NCBI GenBank assembly: GCA_030426385.1
Contig: JAUHYI010000008.1
Coordinates: forward strand, 1 to 64,000
Reading direction: 5' to 3'
DNA from: Phycisphaerae bacterium
Lineage (GTDB): Bacteria; Planctomycetota; Phycisphaerae; Phycisphaerales; Phycisphaeraceae
Length of the DNA stretch: 64,000 nt
Shown here: in pieces, positions 1 through 8,123 of the stretch
Numbering within the stretch: position 1 is the first letter of the stretch
Layout: the number at the start of each line of letters is the position of its first letter
Notes under the pieces: model-generated
Databases searched by the model: none
What the model saw: the letters and a program-made list of their open reading frames with translations, nothing else
Told to the model about the DNA's origin: nothing
Program-made: the position numbers and the translations under genes

Positions 1-49
1 AATCGTTGATCACCCGACGCCGCAGATCCATTGAGTATGCCTGTGCCAT
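1..49 (-). CDS. IS630-family transposase, N-terminal fragment (cut by window edge)
   Basis: Read on the minus strand from position 49, the first 16 codons are MAQAYSMDLRRRVIND. This closely resembles the start of the helix-turn-helix domain of IS630-family transposases (pattern A-x-x-Y-S-x-D-L-R-x-R-V). A perfect Shine-Dalgarno AGGAGG (55-60 on the plus strand as CCTCCT) lies 5 nt before the ATG, so the start is well supported. The rest lies outside the window, so it cannot be said whether the element is intact. It sits beside a palindromic repeat cluster (125-278) and outside the left boundary of the proposed island. Confidence 0.72.
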   Translation of the reverse strand, partial: MAQAYSMDLRRRVIND

Positions 50-124
50 ATCGACCTCCTTGTCGTGAAGCCTATGTCATAACCGATTCATGACCGTGGC
101 GCTAGAGAGAAGGTGAATCCGCTC

Positions 125-223
125 TAGCCGCCGCCCTTGGGCGGCGCGTGTGTTGTGTGGTGGTGGGGGGCAGGGCAGGGGTTTAGTGGCGGTGACGCGC
201 CGCCCAAGGGCGGCGGCTAACGG
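125..223. repeat. Inverted pair of REP-like palindromes (family B)
   Basis: TAGCCGCCGCCCTTGGGCGG starts at 125, and its inverted copy ends in GGCGGCTAACGGG near 223. Each unit is itself palindromic. The spacer contains GTTTAGTGG. A second inverted pair with the same layout lies at 56069-56149, and a single unit at 50925-50950. This is a dispersed repeat family and does not code. Confidence 0.75.
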
Positions 224-251
224 GCGAGTTCTAAGCGGGATGGGTAGAAGA

Positions 252-278
252 CGGGATGCTTCGCGTCACCTGCTAAAC
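252..278. repeat. Palindromic repeat, family A (diverged)
   Basis: CGGGATGCTTCGCGTCACCTGCTAAAC-like copy of the GTTTAGCGGGCGACGCG...CGTCCCG family. Better copies lie at 22961-22988, 38171-38197, 49699-49725, 53511-53535 and 58225-58251. Confidence 0.55.
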
Positions 279-317
279 AGGCGTTGGTTACCAATGAAAA
301 TCGATATGTTTTAGCCA

Positions 318-1301
318 TTAGTCATCAGCGATGATGGTCATCACCACGCTGCCGACTTTGTGGCCGGTTTCTACATAACGATGGGCATCGACAGCCTGAG
401 TCATGGGATAACGCCGATCGATGACGGGTTTGATCACGCCTGCCTCGGCCAGTTGTTTGATCGCTTGCAAATCATCGACGGTTTCCATCGCGATAGCGCA
501 CACGATTTTTCGTCGGCTGGTCAGGCGCACCCACAAGGCCTGGAGCATTTGCGTCAATCCGAATACCGCCTGCACAAAATGCCCGTCGGCCGTCATGATG
601 GGTTTGCATTGCGAGAATGAAATTTTGCCGACGGTGTCAAAGATCAAATCGTAAGGCTGATCGGTTTTGGTGAAATCGTTTTGCGTGTAATCGATAACGT
701 GATCAGCGCCGAGAGATCGGACGAGTTCGATGTTTTTGGTGCTGCATATGCCGGTGACATGGGCGCCGAAGTGTTTGGCCAATTGGATAGCGGCGGTGCC
801 CAGCGCGCCGGATGCGCCGTTGATCAGAACGCGGTGCCCGGATTGAATGCAGCCTTTTTTCAGGAAGAATAGTGAGGCCGACGCGCCGAATATGAGGCCC
901 GCCGCTTCGTGATGGGTCAGGTTGGCAGGCTTGGTGATGATCGCTTCTTTTTCGCTGATGCACACATACTCGGCATAGGCCCCGAACCCGAAGCCGGTCG
1001 AGCCGAACACGGCATCGCCGACGTTGAAGCGCGTGACGTTATTGCCGACCGATTCAATGACGCCTGCGACTTCGTAACCCAGGATTGTTTTTTTCGGCTT
1101 GCGTAGGCCGAGCATGATGCGCCATGGCAACCAGAAGGCGACGGGCACATCTTTGAAGCCGCGAATTTTGCAATCACCTGCTGTGACATCAGCCGCGTGA
1201 ACTTTGATGAGCACCTGGTCATCGTTGGGCGTGGGCTTGTCGACATCTTTGAGATGTAGCACGTCGGGCGGGCCGTATTGGGTGTAGACGATGGCTTTCA
1301 T
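318..1301 (-). CDS. Zinc-independent MDR-family oxidoreductase (NAD(P)H:quinone reductase type)
   Basis: A 327-residue medium-chain dehydrogenase/reductase, probably a cytosolic NADPH-dependent quinone or enone reductase. The N-terminal GroES-like domain begins MKAIVYTQYGPPDVLHLKDV and contains GYEVAGVIESVG. The nucleotide-binding Rossmann domain holds GASGALGTAAIQLAKHFGA near residues 160-180, followed by the usual GADHVIDY. The Cys/His zinc ligands of alcohol dehydrogenases are absent, as in the QOR/Zta1 branch. I chose the ATG at 1301 over an upstream GTG at 1352 because family members start with MKA. The 5' part of this gene is duplicated as a fragment at 18239-18345. Exact substrate unknown. 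Confidence 0.88.
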   Translation of the reverse strand: MKAIVYTQYGPPDVLHLKDVDKPTPNDDQVLIKVHAADVTAGDCKIRGFKDVPVAFWLPWRIMLGLRKPKKTILGYEVAGVIESVGNNVTRFNVGDAVFGSTGFGFGAYAEYVCISEKEAIITKPANLTHHEAAGLIFGASASLFFLKKGCIQSGHRVLINGASGALGTAAIQLAKHFGAHVTGICSTKNIELVRSLGADHVIDYTQNDFTKTDQPYDLIFDTVGKISFSQCKPIMTADGHFVQAVFGLTQMLQALWVRLTSRRKIVCAIAMETVDDLQAIKQLAEAGVIKPVIDRRYPMTQAVDAHRYVETGHKVGSVVMTIIADD

Positions 1302-1335
1302 AGGCGTGTGATATGGATTTGAGGTCAGGGTCAGC
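1196..1335. repeat. Left copy of ~140 bp direct repeat bracketing the island
   Basis: The 5' end of the MDR gene and about 35 bp upstream of it recur in the same orientation at 18239-18378, with scattered substitutions. Both copies start at CGTGAACTTTGATG. About 17 kb of accessory genes lie between them. Confidence 0.75.
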
Positions 1336-1348
1336 AAGATGGTTTCAC

Positions 1349-1458
1349 TCACGGTTTGTATTCATCGTACTTGGTCTTGCCAAATTGATCCCGGGTTTGC
1401 TGGAGGGCATGTTGAATATCATGCTTCGCGTGTGAAGGCCGCCTTATTTGCCAGACAT
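1349..1458 (-). pseudogene. ParE-like toxin, decayed N-terminal fragment
   Basis: On the minus strand, just downstream of the parD remnant, one frame reads KHDIQHALQQTRDQFGKTKYDEYKP and then stops. This resembles the first helices of RelE/ParE toxins, where a basic residue and a helical hairpin precede the beta sheet. The likely start ATG (1458) is followed by an in-frame stop after four codons, and reading continues only by changing frame. The catalytic/C-terminal part is missing. The order parD then parE on one strand matches a normal parDE operon, which supports the assignment. The match is by eye only. Confidence 0.42.
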
Positions 1459-1513
1459 AAAAAACGAAGCTTGAGGTAATGTGGTGGCTACGGAATTGAT
1501 AAAACTTTCCAAG

Positions 1514-1740
1514 TTAGACGGGGTAATGGCGATCAAAATCGCCGCGTTCGATGGCCTCAAATCCTACGCGGGTTGCCTGCCGTAAGACTTCAAGCTTCAA
1601 TTCGTTTTTCACTTCTTATTGTTCGAGGAGTCGCAAGCCTGCTCGCACCACTTCACTGGCTTTTTATATCGGCCACCTTCGGTTTTCTTTCGAATGACGT
1701 CCGATTGGCGACCGGGAAGGTTAGCGTTATGTGTAGGCAT
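1514..1740 (-). pseudogene. ParD-like antitoxin, frameshifted and interrupted
   Basis: The minus strand reads MPTHNANLPGRQSDVIRKK from an ATG at 1740. After GRYK a one-base frameshift is needed to continue with ASEVVRAGLRLLEQ, then an in-frame TAA, then EVKNELKLEVLRQATRVGFE and onward to the stop at 1514. The phrase GRYK-ASEVVRAGLRLLE is the hallmark of CopG/ParD ribbon-helix-helix antitoxins, and total length (~75 codons) fits. AAAGGAGG lies 9 nt before the ATG, a remnant of a once efficient start. One frameshift plus one nonsense codon makes it inactive unless these are sequence errors. Confidence 0.72.
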
Positions 1741-2049
1741 ACGATAGTTCCTCCTTTGAAGTATCGACTACTCCATGGTGCTGCAATGGGCAAAAATTGT
1801 CAATGTTTTTCCAGGTTCGAACGGAATCAGACACAACAAACCTTCGTGTGTTTTGTAAGTTTTAAATAAAAAGTTTGCGCTGAATTATTGTGTATGAAAT
1901 ACCGGGCGTTGTGACGGGCGGTTGTATCAGCTACGCTTCGATTCATTGCTGCACTACGGTTGTCCATTCACACGTTTAATCACATTTCGAGGGGTAGCGT
2001 AGAGATCAGAGAAATCGCAGACTGCCCTTGAGCGCAGCGTATCGTTACG

Positions 2050-2294
2050 ATGAAAATTCACGTCGTCAGGCGACCTTGTGTCGTGCGCCAAAAAAGTCTG
2101 GGCGGTGGTCACAACTTCGTTCATGGATCCGGTAGCGATTCGGTCAAGCGTTTTACGAAACGAAAACGCCGTAAGCAAATAAGCGTCGTCGAGTCGAAGA
2201 TCGGCTACGCCAAACACGAAACCGCATGAACCGATGCTACCCAGAGGGTCTGGAAGGCGACGCGATAAAAGGCTTTTTCTGGGATGACTATTGA
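2050..2294 (+). pseudogene. IS5/IS1182-like transposase, degenerate C-terminal remnant
   Basis: One frame (2050-2229) ends with KRKRRKQISVVESKIGYAKH. The next frame continues RMNRCYPEGLEGDAIKGFFW up to 2294. Together they match the C-terminal pattern of IS5-group DDE transposases, R-x2-(A/V)-(V/I)-E-x-x-I-G-H/Y-x-K followed about 10 residues later by R-N-x-L-x-G-x-x-G-D-x-x-N. A frameshift separates the two halves and the N-terminal DDE region is absent. Terminal inverted repeats were not found. It lies between the parDE remnants and the Gfo/Idh gene. Confidence 0.58.
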
Positions 2295-2508
2295 TGTGAG
2301 CCTGGGCATTCGGTATTCTTTCCCCGGTATGCGGTGGGTTTGCTGTGTTGCAAATGGCCGAATTGTGGCTTCTTAAAGCCGGTTGTCTGAAATGGTCGTT
2401 CCGCCACTTCCCCTGGGATGACGAAGAGTGACCCGTTGCCGACGAATGGATTCGGGTAGATAACCGCCGCGAACAACGAGACGAACTTAAAAAAAACGAG
2501 AGTGACTT

Positions 2509-3552
2509 ATGACTTATCGCATCGGCATCGCGGGGCTTCGGCATGGACACGTTATGTCGGCAATCCATCAAGCTCAAGCCCATCCCGATCTGGAAATCGT
2601 TGCATGTGCCGAAGACCACGTCGCCACCCGCGAAGCGGTGTCCAGTCAGCTTGAGATCACGCACCCCGACCCGTTTACGATGATTCGGGAAGCAGAGTGC
2701 GACATCATCTTGGTTGGTGATTATTACGGCCGACGCGGCGCACTTGCAATCGAAGCCTTAGGGCATGGCAGGCATGTCATGAGCGATAAGCCTATAGCCA
2801 CTTCGCTCACGGAGTTGCAACAGATCGCGGCACTGTCGAAAGATGGCGGGCTGGTGGTGGGTTGTCAATTAAGCCTGGTGCACAACCCCAATTTCATCTG
2901 CTTGCGGAAACTTATCCGGGATGGTGAACTCGGCGAAATCCATCAGATCGCTGTGTGCGGGCAGCATCCGCTCATGTATGGGACTCGTCCGGGCTGGTAT
3001 TTCGAGCCGGGCAAACACGGCGGGACGATCAACGATATCGGGATACACGCCATCCATCTGATCCCCTGGCTCACAGGACTGGAAATGGGTCAGATCGTTG
3101 CGGCCCGCACTTGGAACGCTTTCGCCACCGACTGTCCCGAGTTCGAGGACGCCGGCCAGTTTATGTTGACGCTGAACAATCGTGCCGGGGTGATCGCTGA
3201 TGTCTCATACGCCTTGCCTGATGCGAGCGGGTACAAAATGCCTCAATATTGGCGCTTTACGGTTTGCGGGACCGAAGGCATGGCCGAGACATCGTGTAAC
3301 GCATCAGGGGTGATGGTCTGGCGAAAAGAAAATCCAGATTTCGAGCAAATCGTGCCAAACAGCGAAGAGAAGACGGACTACTGGAGCGATTTCCTTCGAG
3401 AGATGATCGCTGAATCCATACCGCAACAGTTGTCGATAACAACCGACTGTGTTCTCCGGGCTTCTCGCCAAACGCTGGAAATTCAGGCCTATGCGGACGA
3501 ATCCCGGGAGTACTCTGCTTTGAGTGGCGGTGCCTGCGCCGAGTCGGACTGA
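2509..3552 (+). CDS. Gfo/Idh/MocA-family oxidoreductase
   Basis: A 347-residue NAD(P)-dependent sugar or cyclitol oxidoreductase. The Rossmann fold begins MTYRIGIAGLRHGHV, a GxGxxG variant in which His replaces a Gly. The cofactor/substrate Lys motif is DKPIATS (the usual EKP, with Asp). The C-terminal domain has GGTINDIGIHAIHLIPW, matching the GGxxxDxGxHxxD active-site helix. No signal peptide is seen, so it should be cytosolic. GAGAG precedes the ATG by about 8 nt. It is separated by 186 bp from the DUF4838 gene on the same strand and may be part of the same catabolic locus. Substrate not determinable from sequence. Confidence 0.85.
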   Translation: MTYRIGIAGLRHGHVMSAIHQAQAHPDLEIVACAEDHVATREAVSSQLEITHPDPFTMIREAECDIILVGDYYGRRGALAIEALGHGRHVMSDKPIATSLTELQQIAALSKDGGLVVGCQLSLVHNPNFICLRKLIRDGELGEIHQIAVCGQHPLMYGTRPGWYFEPGKHGGTINDIGIHAIHLIPWLTGLEMGQIVAARTWNAFATDCPEFEDAGQFMLTLNNRAGVIADVSYALPDASGYKMPQYWRFTVCGTEGMAETSCNASGVMVWRKENPDFEQIVPNSEEKTDYWSDFLREMIAESIPQQLSITTDCVLRASRQTLEIQAYADESREYSALSGGACAESD

Positions 3553-3738
3553 ACGTGCTGATGGTAACTGATCACAGGTTTGCATTGGCGGTGTGACGGG
3601 GCTCCTCACCCTGCCGCGCCGGGTGTGGTGCTTCTTTCTGTTGTGCCGCTTCTATATACTGAGGATGATTTGTCCATGTGATTTTGATGGACGGTTTTTG
3701 CATGACGTCCAAACCGCACGGCTGAAGGGATACCTCTT

Positions 3739-5526
3739 ATGGTTCGACGACTTGCTGTGATTTGTATTTTGGTGGGGCTTTTTTCAGGGCCCGCGATTTT
3801 GGCTGCGAAAGCGGATGTTGTGACGCTTAAGCAGCTCGCCACATGGCGTGTGGTGGTTCCCCAGGATGCCACGGCGTCAGAGCAATATGCGGCGGATGAG
3901 TTTGTCGCATTGTTTGAATTGGCGAGCGGGGTGGCCCTTGAACGGGGTGAGGCGGTTCCCGAATCGGGGGGATACATTTTCATCGGCCAAGCTCAAGACG
4001 TTTCGACGGATAGCTTGGGGGAAGAAGGCCTTGCGGTGATCATAGAGCCTACGCATATCACGTTGACTGGGGGGCGTCCGCGCGGTGTGTTGTATGCGGT
4101 GTACGAGTTTTTTGAGCGCTGCCTTGGGGTTCGTTTTTTGACAGCGGATCATACGTTTGTGCCCGCTGATATTGCCAGCAAATCAATCTCTTGCGAGCGC
4201 TTTACCTTTGTTCCGGATTTTCAATTCCGATGGTCGTATTTTCAAGAGACGAGGCAAGATCACGCGTTTGCGACGCGTTTGCGGACCAATACGATTCAAA
4301 CCGATGAGAAACTGGGTGGACAATGCGGTTATGGCTTGATTAACCATTCGTTTCATAATCTTTTACCGGTGAGTAAATATGGCGATGAGCATCCTGATTA
4401 CTTCATGTTTTGGAAGGGGGAGCGGGCGGTTGAATACAACGACACGTGGGGGATGGGGCCCAACCCGTGTTATGCCAGTGAAGGTGCATTTGATGTGATC
4501 GTCGAGTCGGCCCGTGCTTATATTGAGAAAGATCCAAATCGGAAAAACATTTCTTTAAGTTGTGTGGATTCGCATGCGCATTGTCAATGCGAACAATGCT
4601 TGCAAATGAACGCGGCGCATGGCGGAACGAGCGGGTCTCACTTTGCGTTTATTAATAAAGTTGCCAGGCATTTCAAAAGCGAATACCCCGATCTATTTGT
4701 CGGGTCACTGGCGTATTACCACACGCGTCATGCCCCCAAGGACATGGTGATGGAGGACAATGTTCAGATTCAATTGGCGAGTATTGAATGTTGCACCCAT
4801 CACGCGTTGGACGATCCACATTGCCCCAAGAACAGGCTTTTTTACCAAGACCTCAAGGCGTGGAGCAAGATCAGTAATAACATCATGATCTGGAATTACA
4901 ACGTGAATTTTCACCGCTATGATTTGCCTTTTGCCAATCTCAAGAGCATTGGGCCCAACGTGCGATTGTTTCGCGACAACCACGTGACGGGGGTTTTTAT
5001 GCAGGGCGCCGGCAATTCGCGCAACAGCGACATGAGCGATCTTAAAAACTGGGTTATCTCTCAGTGCTTATGGCGTCCGGGTTCCAGCAGTTGGGATTTG
5101 GCCTTGGAATTTTGCCGCATGCATTACGCAGAGTCGGCGGGACCGATCATTGATTGGTTGAGCCTTTTGCATAACCACGTTGCGCTTTCGCAGGTGCACT
5201 ACAACTGTTTCCCCAAAGCGTCGGACATGAATCTGGACGTAAAGATGGGGAGCAAGGCACTTGAGTACTTTAAAAAAGCATTGGCTTTGGCACAGAGCGA
5301 CGAGGTGTATGCCCGGGTCGAAAAAGCATCCATCTGTGCTTACCGGCTTCTTCTTGAAGCATCGCCGCGCGTGAAGGTGGACGGCAAGTATTGGATCACA
5401 TTGCCCGAAGGACATGAAGATGCCTTGGCGCAATACCAGGCGTTGACGCAGAAATATAATACGGACCAGCCGGCGGAACGAGTGACGTATGAGGAGCTTT
5501 ACGGGGTGATTGGTGGCGTGAAGTAG
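3739..5526 (+). CDS. Secreted DUF4838 protein (carbohydrate-active enzyme candidate)
   Basis: 595 residues with an N-terminal signal peptide (VRRLAVICILVGLFSGPAIL-AAKA). Residues ~30-145 resemble the alpha/beta domain that precedes catalytic domains in GH67/GH20 enzymes, with WRVVVPQDATASEQYAADEF and GVLYAVYEFFERCLGVRFL. The middle, with NHSFHNLLPVSKYGDEHPDY and SHCQC-like Cys clusters (CEQCLQMN), matches the DUF4838 family common in planctomycetes and Bacteroidetes polysaccharide loci. AAGGGA lies 8 nt before the ATG. No enzymatic activity is established for DUF4838, so a hydrolase role is inference from domain layout and neighbours. Confidence 0.75.
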   Translation: MVRRLAVICILVGLFSGPAILAAKADVVTLKQLATWRVVVPQDATASEQYAADEFVALFELASGVALERGEAVPESGGYIFIGQAQDVSTDSLGEEGLAVIIEPTHITLTGGRPRGVLYAVYEFFERCLGVRFLTADHTFVPADIASKSISCERFTFVPDFQFRWSYFQETRQDHAFATRLRTNTIQTDEKLGGQCGYGLINHSFHNLLPVSKYGDEHPDYFMFWKGERAVEYNDTWGMGPNPCYASEGAFDVIVESARAYIEKDPNRKNISLSCVDSHAHCQCEQCLQMNAAHGGTSGSHFAFINKVARHFKSEYPDLFVGSLAYYHTRHAPKDMVMEDNVQIQLASIECCTHHALDDPHCPKNRLFYQDLKAWSKISNNIMIWNYNVNFHRYDLPFANLKSIGPNVRLFRDNHVTGVFMQGAGNSRNSDMSDLKNWVISQCLWRPGSSSWDLALEFCRMHYAESAGPIIDWLSLLHNHVALSQVHYNCFPKASDMNLDVKMGSKALEYFKKALALAQSDEVYARVEKASICAYRLLLEASPRVKVDGKYWITLPEGHEDALAQYQALTQKYNTDQPAERVTYEELYGVIGGVK

Positions 5527-5644
5527 TAGCCGGGGTGCGCTGGAAGACTTGGTTGCGTTTAGTGCTGCAGTTGCGCATTGGTCGAGGTTTACAAAAACGG
5601 GTCCCTCTGAATTGTCGTCTGGTCCAAATCGAAAGGGTCAGACG

Positions 5645-5730
5645 ATGAAAAGCAAGCGATACACGACGGAGCAGATGACTCGGATTGTGTGTGAAGGCCA
5701 ACACGACGACGCGACGATCGTGGTGATCCA
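5645..5730 (+). pseudogene. IS3-family orfA remnant (first ~20 codons)
   Basis: The ATG at 5645 opens MKSKRYTTEQMTRIV, which matches the start of IS3-family OrfA proteins (MK-x-K/S-R-Y/F-T-x-E-Q-I-I-x-I-L). After about 18 codons similarity stops and there is no sign of the rest of orfA or of orfB. It is a short scar next to a fragment of another gene (5729-5897). Confidence 0.55.
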
Positions 5731-5897
5731 ATCAGTCTGCGGCCTCCTTTCGCTCCAGCCTGGATGTGCTTTATCATTTAGAACACTTCATTCACCCCAC
5801 CGCTCAAACACAGGCACTCGACCAGTTTGGGGAACTCGACCCGTTTTTTGCTTTACATCAAGTAGGTGTCGTTAATGATAAGTATGCTTTGGCATAA
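5729..5897 (+). pseudogene. C-terminal fragment of an unidentified gene
   Basis: An open frame without its own start reads SFRSSLDVLYHLEHF, then IHPTAQTQALDQFGELDPFF, and ends at TAA 5895-5897. The composition looks protein-like rather than random, it begins exactly where the IS3 scar ends, and it overlaps the 3' end of the convergent esterase. I do not recognise the family. It is most simply the tail of a gene disrupted by the IS3 event. Confidence 0.28.
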
Positions 5898-6544
5898 CGT
5901 CGCCCAAGTTCAATCGTACTATCGCGATCGTAATGAACTTCATCAAACGTTGATAAATTGCAAACGGGTACCACCGCACAGCGACCCAGCGAACGGGCGG
6001 CAGCTTCGATCTGTGGGTTGATGACATCGCCAGGTGTGATGTGGCCAAGGACAATAGGCAGTTCCGGCTGGCGCAACTGCTTGCGCAGTTCAGAAAACAG
6101 TTTTACCACCTTGTCATAGTATTGCTGGTCCGTCTCATTGTTCTCGCCCTGATGCCAGAGAACACCAGCGAGTTGTGGGCGACCAGCATCGATCCATCGT
6201 GCGATGGTGATTTGATATAAAGGTTCATTCGGTGGCTGCCACGACTCGATCCGTGAGCCCCCCATCGCATTGGCGATCAATCCGACTGTCTCGATCTGGC
6301 CGGATGCAAGCAACTCTGACGCGAATGTTCCGCCCAGGCAGTACCCTTGTAGATCGAGAGACTTGCGTATGCTTGAATAACGGTTCAAGGGTTGAACAGC
6401 AGGTAACCAACATCCAAAATGGTCGCACACATAGGTGTTGTGAATCGGCTGAGAATCCTGCTCCAGCAAGGTGGCTCGGCCGGCCATGTTGGACTGGCCT
6501 AGCAGGAGAAACTGGTGGGATGGGACAATCTTTTGTGCTTGCAT
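5858..6544 (-). CDS. SASA-domain carbohydrate esterase (sialate O-acetylesterase-like)
   Basis: 228 residues; the whole protein is one SGNH-type SASA domain. The nucleophile motif is LLLGQSNMAGR near residue 15 (Ser in GQSN). The conserved GGSRIESW lies in the middle, and WHQGENN corresponds to block III. The His/Asp pair is DEVHYD near residue 207. The family removes acetyl groups from sialic acid or xylan. No signal peptide is visible, so unlike many relatives it may act in the cytosol. It runs against the surrounding + strand genes. Length is short for the family but all catalytic blocks are present. Confidence 0.8.
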   Translation of the reverse strand: MQAQKIVPSHQFLLLGQSNMAGRATLLEQDSQPIHNTYVCDHFGCWLPAVQPLNRYSSIRKSLDLQGYCLGGTFASELLASGQIETVGLIANAMGGSRIESWQPPNEPLYQITIARWIDAGRPQLAGVLWHQGENNETDQQYYDKVVKLFSELRKQLRQPELPIVLGHITPGDVINPQIEAAARSLGRCAVVPVCNLSTFDEVHYDRDSTIELGRRYAKAYLSLTTPT

Positions 6545-7293
6545 GCCGTAATCCTAGCAACGTAATTCGTCATTAGTTCATCATGAGTTGGTATCAACGC
6601 GGAAGGAAGCATCGCGGGTACTTCGTAATTTTGATGACGTTTTGTTGCATCGCCATACCCGAATGCGCTAATGAATTTTTTGCTCATGATACTCACAATA
6701 GGGTCTGACAAACGGCCTGCCTGAAAATCAGGTACCAGCCCCAATGAGAGTTGGCGGAACGTGCGTGCCACAAGCAATCGGCTTGATGTTTTGAAGCTGG
6801 TGTCGCTTTCGGTGATGAATTTGCATGCCTAATGTGTGCGTTCCCGTGCGTCGCGTTTGGCCATGGAGAAGTCTGATCAGGTATCGTAAGCGCGTCGTGG
6901 GGTGACGCAACCAAGTGTAGAACACGTCCGAGCGGTGCTGAACCGTGAGGGGTTGACCATGTCCGTCGGGCGCAAGGGGTGGGTATCGGAATTGATCGAG
7001 CGGCTGGTTGAGTTGTCGCGACCCATGGAAGAATTGGGATTCGATGATCTGTGGCGAGGGAACGGGGTCTGGAATTACGCGCCTTTGCAGCACCGAATGT
7101 CGCGTCCGATAACGCAGCGATAGGATGTCTGGTGCAATACTGATTCGATGGTGGGTTTTTTGGAAAAAATTCGAATACAGCGCGTTGGATTGGCGGTCGG
7201 ACAGATGCGAATTCAACGTAAACTCCTGTTTACAAGGCGTATATACGAAAAGCCCGCTTGATATGAAGGCTTGTAGTGTACGGCGAAAAAGTC
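6545..7293. other. Non-coding or unassigned interval upstream of the PEP-CTERM gene
   Basis: About 750 bp without a supported gene. Both strands have open frames (a 162-codon frame on the minus strand from a TTG at 7216 with AGGAG upstream, and a plus frame ending near 7123), but none resembles a known family and they overlap each other. Decayed genes are possible. No repeat of families A-C is present. Confidence 0.4.
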
Positions 7294-7321
7294 TTGCATT
7301 TGGGAAATTGGGTGGTAGAAT
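7294..7321 (+). promoter_or_regulatory. Candidate sigma-70-type promoter for the PEP-CTERM gene
   Basis: TTGCAT (7294-7299), 16 nt spacer, TAGAAT (7316-7321). It gives a leader of roughly 50 nt ahead of the ATG at 7378. Confidence 0.45.
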
Positions 7322-7377
7322 GGCATTGTGTAGTGTACTTGTGGATCATTTTAATATACTGATGAAAGGAAATGACT

Positions 7378-8058
7378 ATGGCCATGGCAAAGAGAGGAAG
7401 AGTTGTTATAGGAGTGGTGTCGGCCGTGTTTGCTGTTGGGTTGGTGTTGCAGGCAGTGGAGGCGTCACCCATTGAGGTGGCGGACTCGGTGAATGATTTT
7501 TCGGGAACACAGGGGCAAGATGACTGGTACTACGGTACCTACGCGTTCCACAGTAAGCCGGCGACCCCTGGGGCGTTTGTTGAGGCTACGACTTGGACTG
7601 GCACCCAATGGAGGACCGGCGCAACGGGCCATCTGGTCGATGCCGACGGCGGGCGCACAAGCTCGACGGGTCAGTTTTATGATGCCGTAAAGCGGTGGGA
7701 AGTCCAGGCAACTGGGTACCACTTCATTGAGGGTGTGACCGAGCACGTTGACACGGTTGGTGGGGGTGGTACGACGACGATTGTTTATCTGTGGGACGGC
7801 TCTACTTACGATGAGGTCTGGACGCGGGATATTGCTCCGGGCGCTGCGGAGCTGGCTTACAGCACAGCGTGGTTTTACGCTGAGGCTGGTGATTACATTG
7901 ATTTGGCCATCAATGCCAATGGGAACTCTACCTTTGATTGGACTAAGTTTACCGGCGTCATTTCGTATAATGCCGTGTTGCCAGAGCCGGGGTCAATGTC
8001 TCTTGCTGGCATCGGATTGCTCTTTTTGATGAGACGGCGATCCGCGCGTAGACAGTGA
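7378..8058 (+). CDS. PEP-CTERM secreted protein
   Basis: 226 residues. The N-terminal signal peptide is rich in Val/Gly/Ala (VVIGVVSAVFAVGLVLQAVEA). The body is a beta-rich, aromatic domain of unknown fold. The C-terminus is a clear PEP-CTERM signal: LPEPGSMSLAGIGLLFLMRR followed by basic residues. Such proteins are processed by an exosortase, which is not in this window, and released to the surface or matrix. AAAGGA (7365-7370) is 7 nt before the ATG at 7378, so this was preferred to the ATG six bases upstream. It lies 65 bp before the GntR-type regulator, which may share its transcript. Confidence 0.85.
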   Translation: MAMAKRGRVVIGVVSAVFAVGLVLQAVEASPIEVADSVNDFSGTQGQDDWYYGTYAFHSKPATPGAFVEATTWTGTQWRTGATGHLVDADGGRTSSTGQFYDAVKRWEVQATGYHFIEGVTEHVDTVGGGGTTTIVYLWDGSTYDEVWTRDIAPGAAELAYSTAWFYAEAGDYIDLAINANGNSTFDWTKFTGVISYNAVLPEPGSMSLAGIGLLFLMRRRSARRQ

Positions 8059-8123
8059 TGGTATTTACGGGTGCATGCGATAGATCGCATGTGCCCGAAT
8101 TTTTTATAAGGCAGAGTGAATCT

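Noticed and set aside
1573-1869. 98-codon plus-strand open frame
   Set aside because: Runs antisense to the parD remnant, which explains it.
1954-2664. 236-codon minus-strand open frame
   Set aside because: Overlaps the IS5 fossil and the start of the Gfo/Idh gene; composition is not protein-like and no family is recognised.
6728-7216. 162-codon minus frame with AGGAG before a TTG
   Set aside because: No family resemblance, and it overlaps an equally open plus-strand frame; kept only as unassigned sequence.
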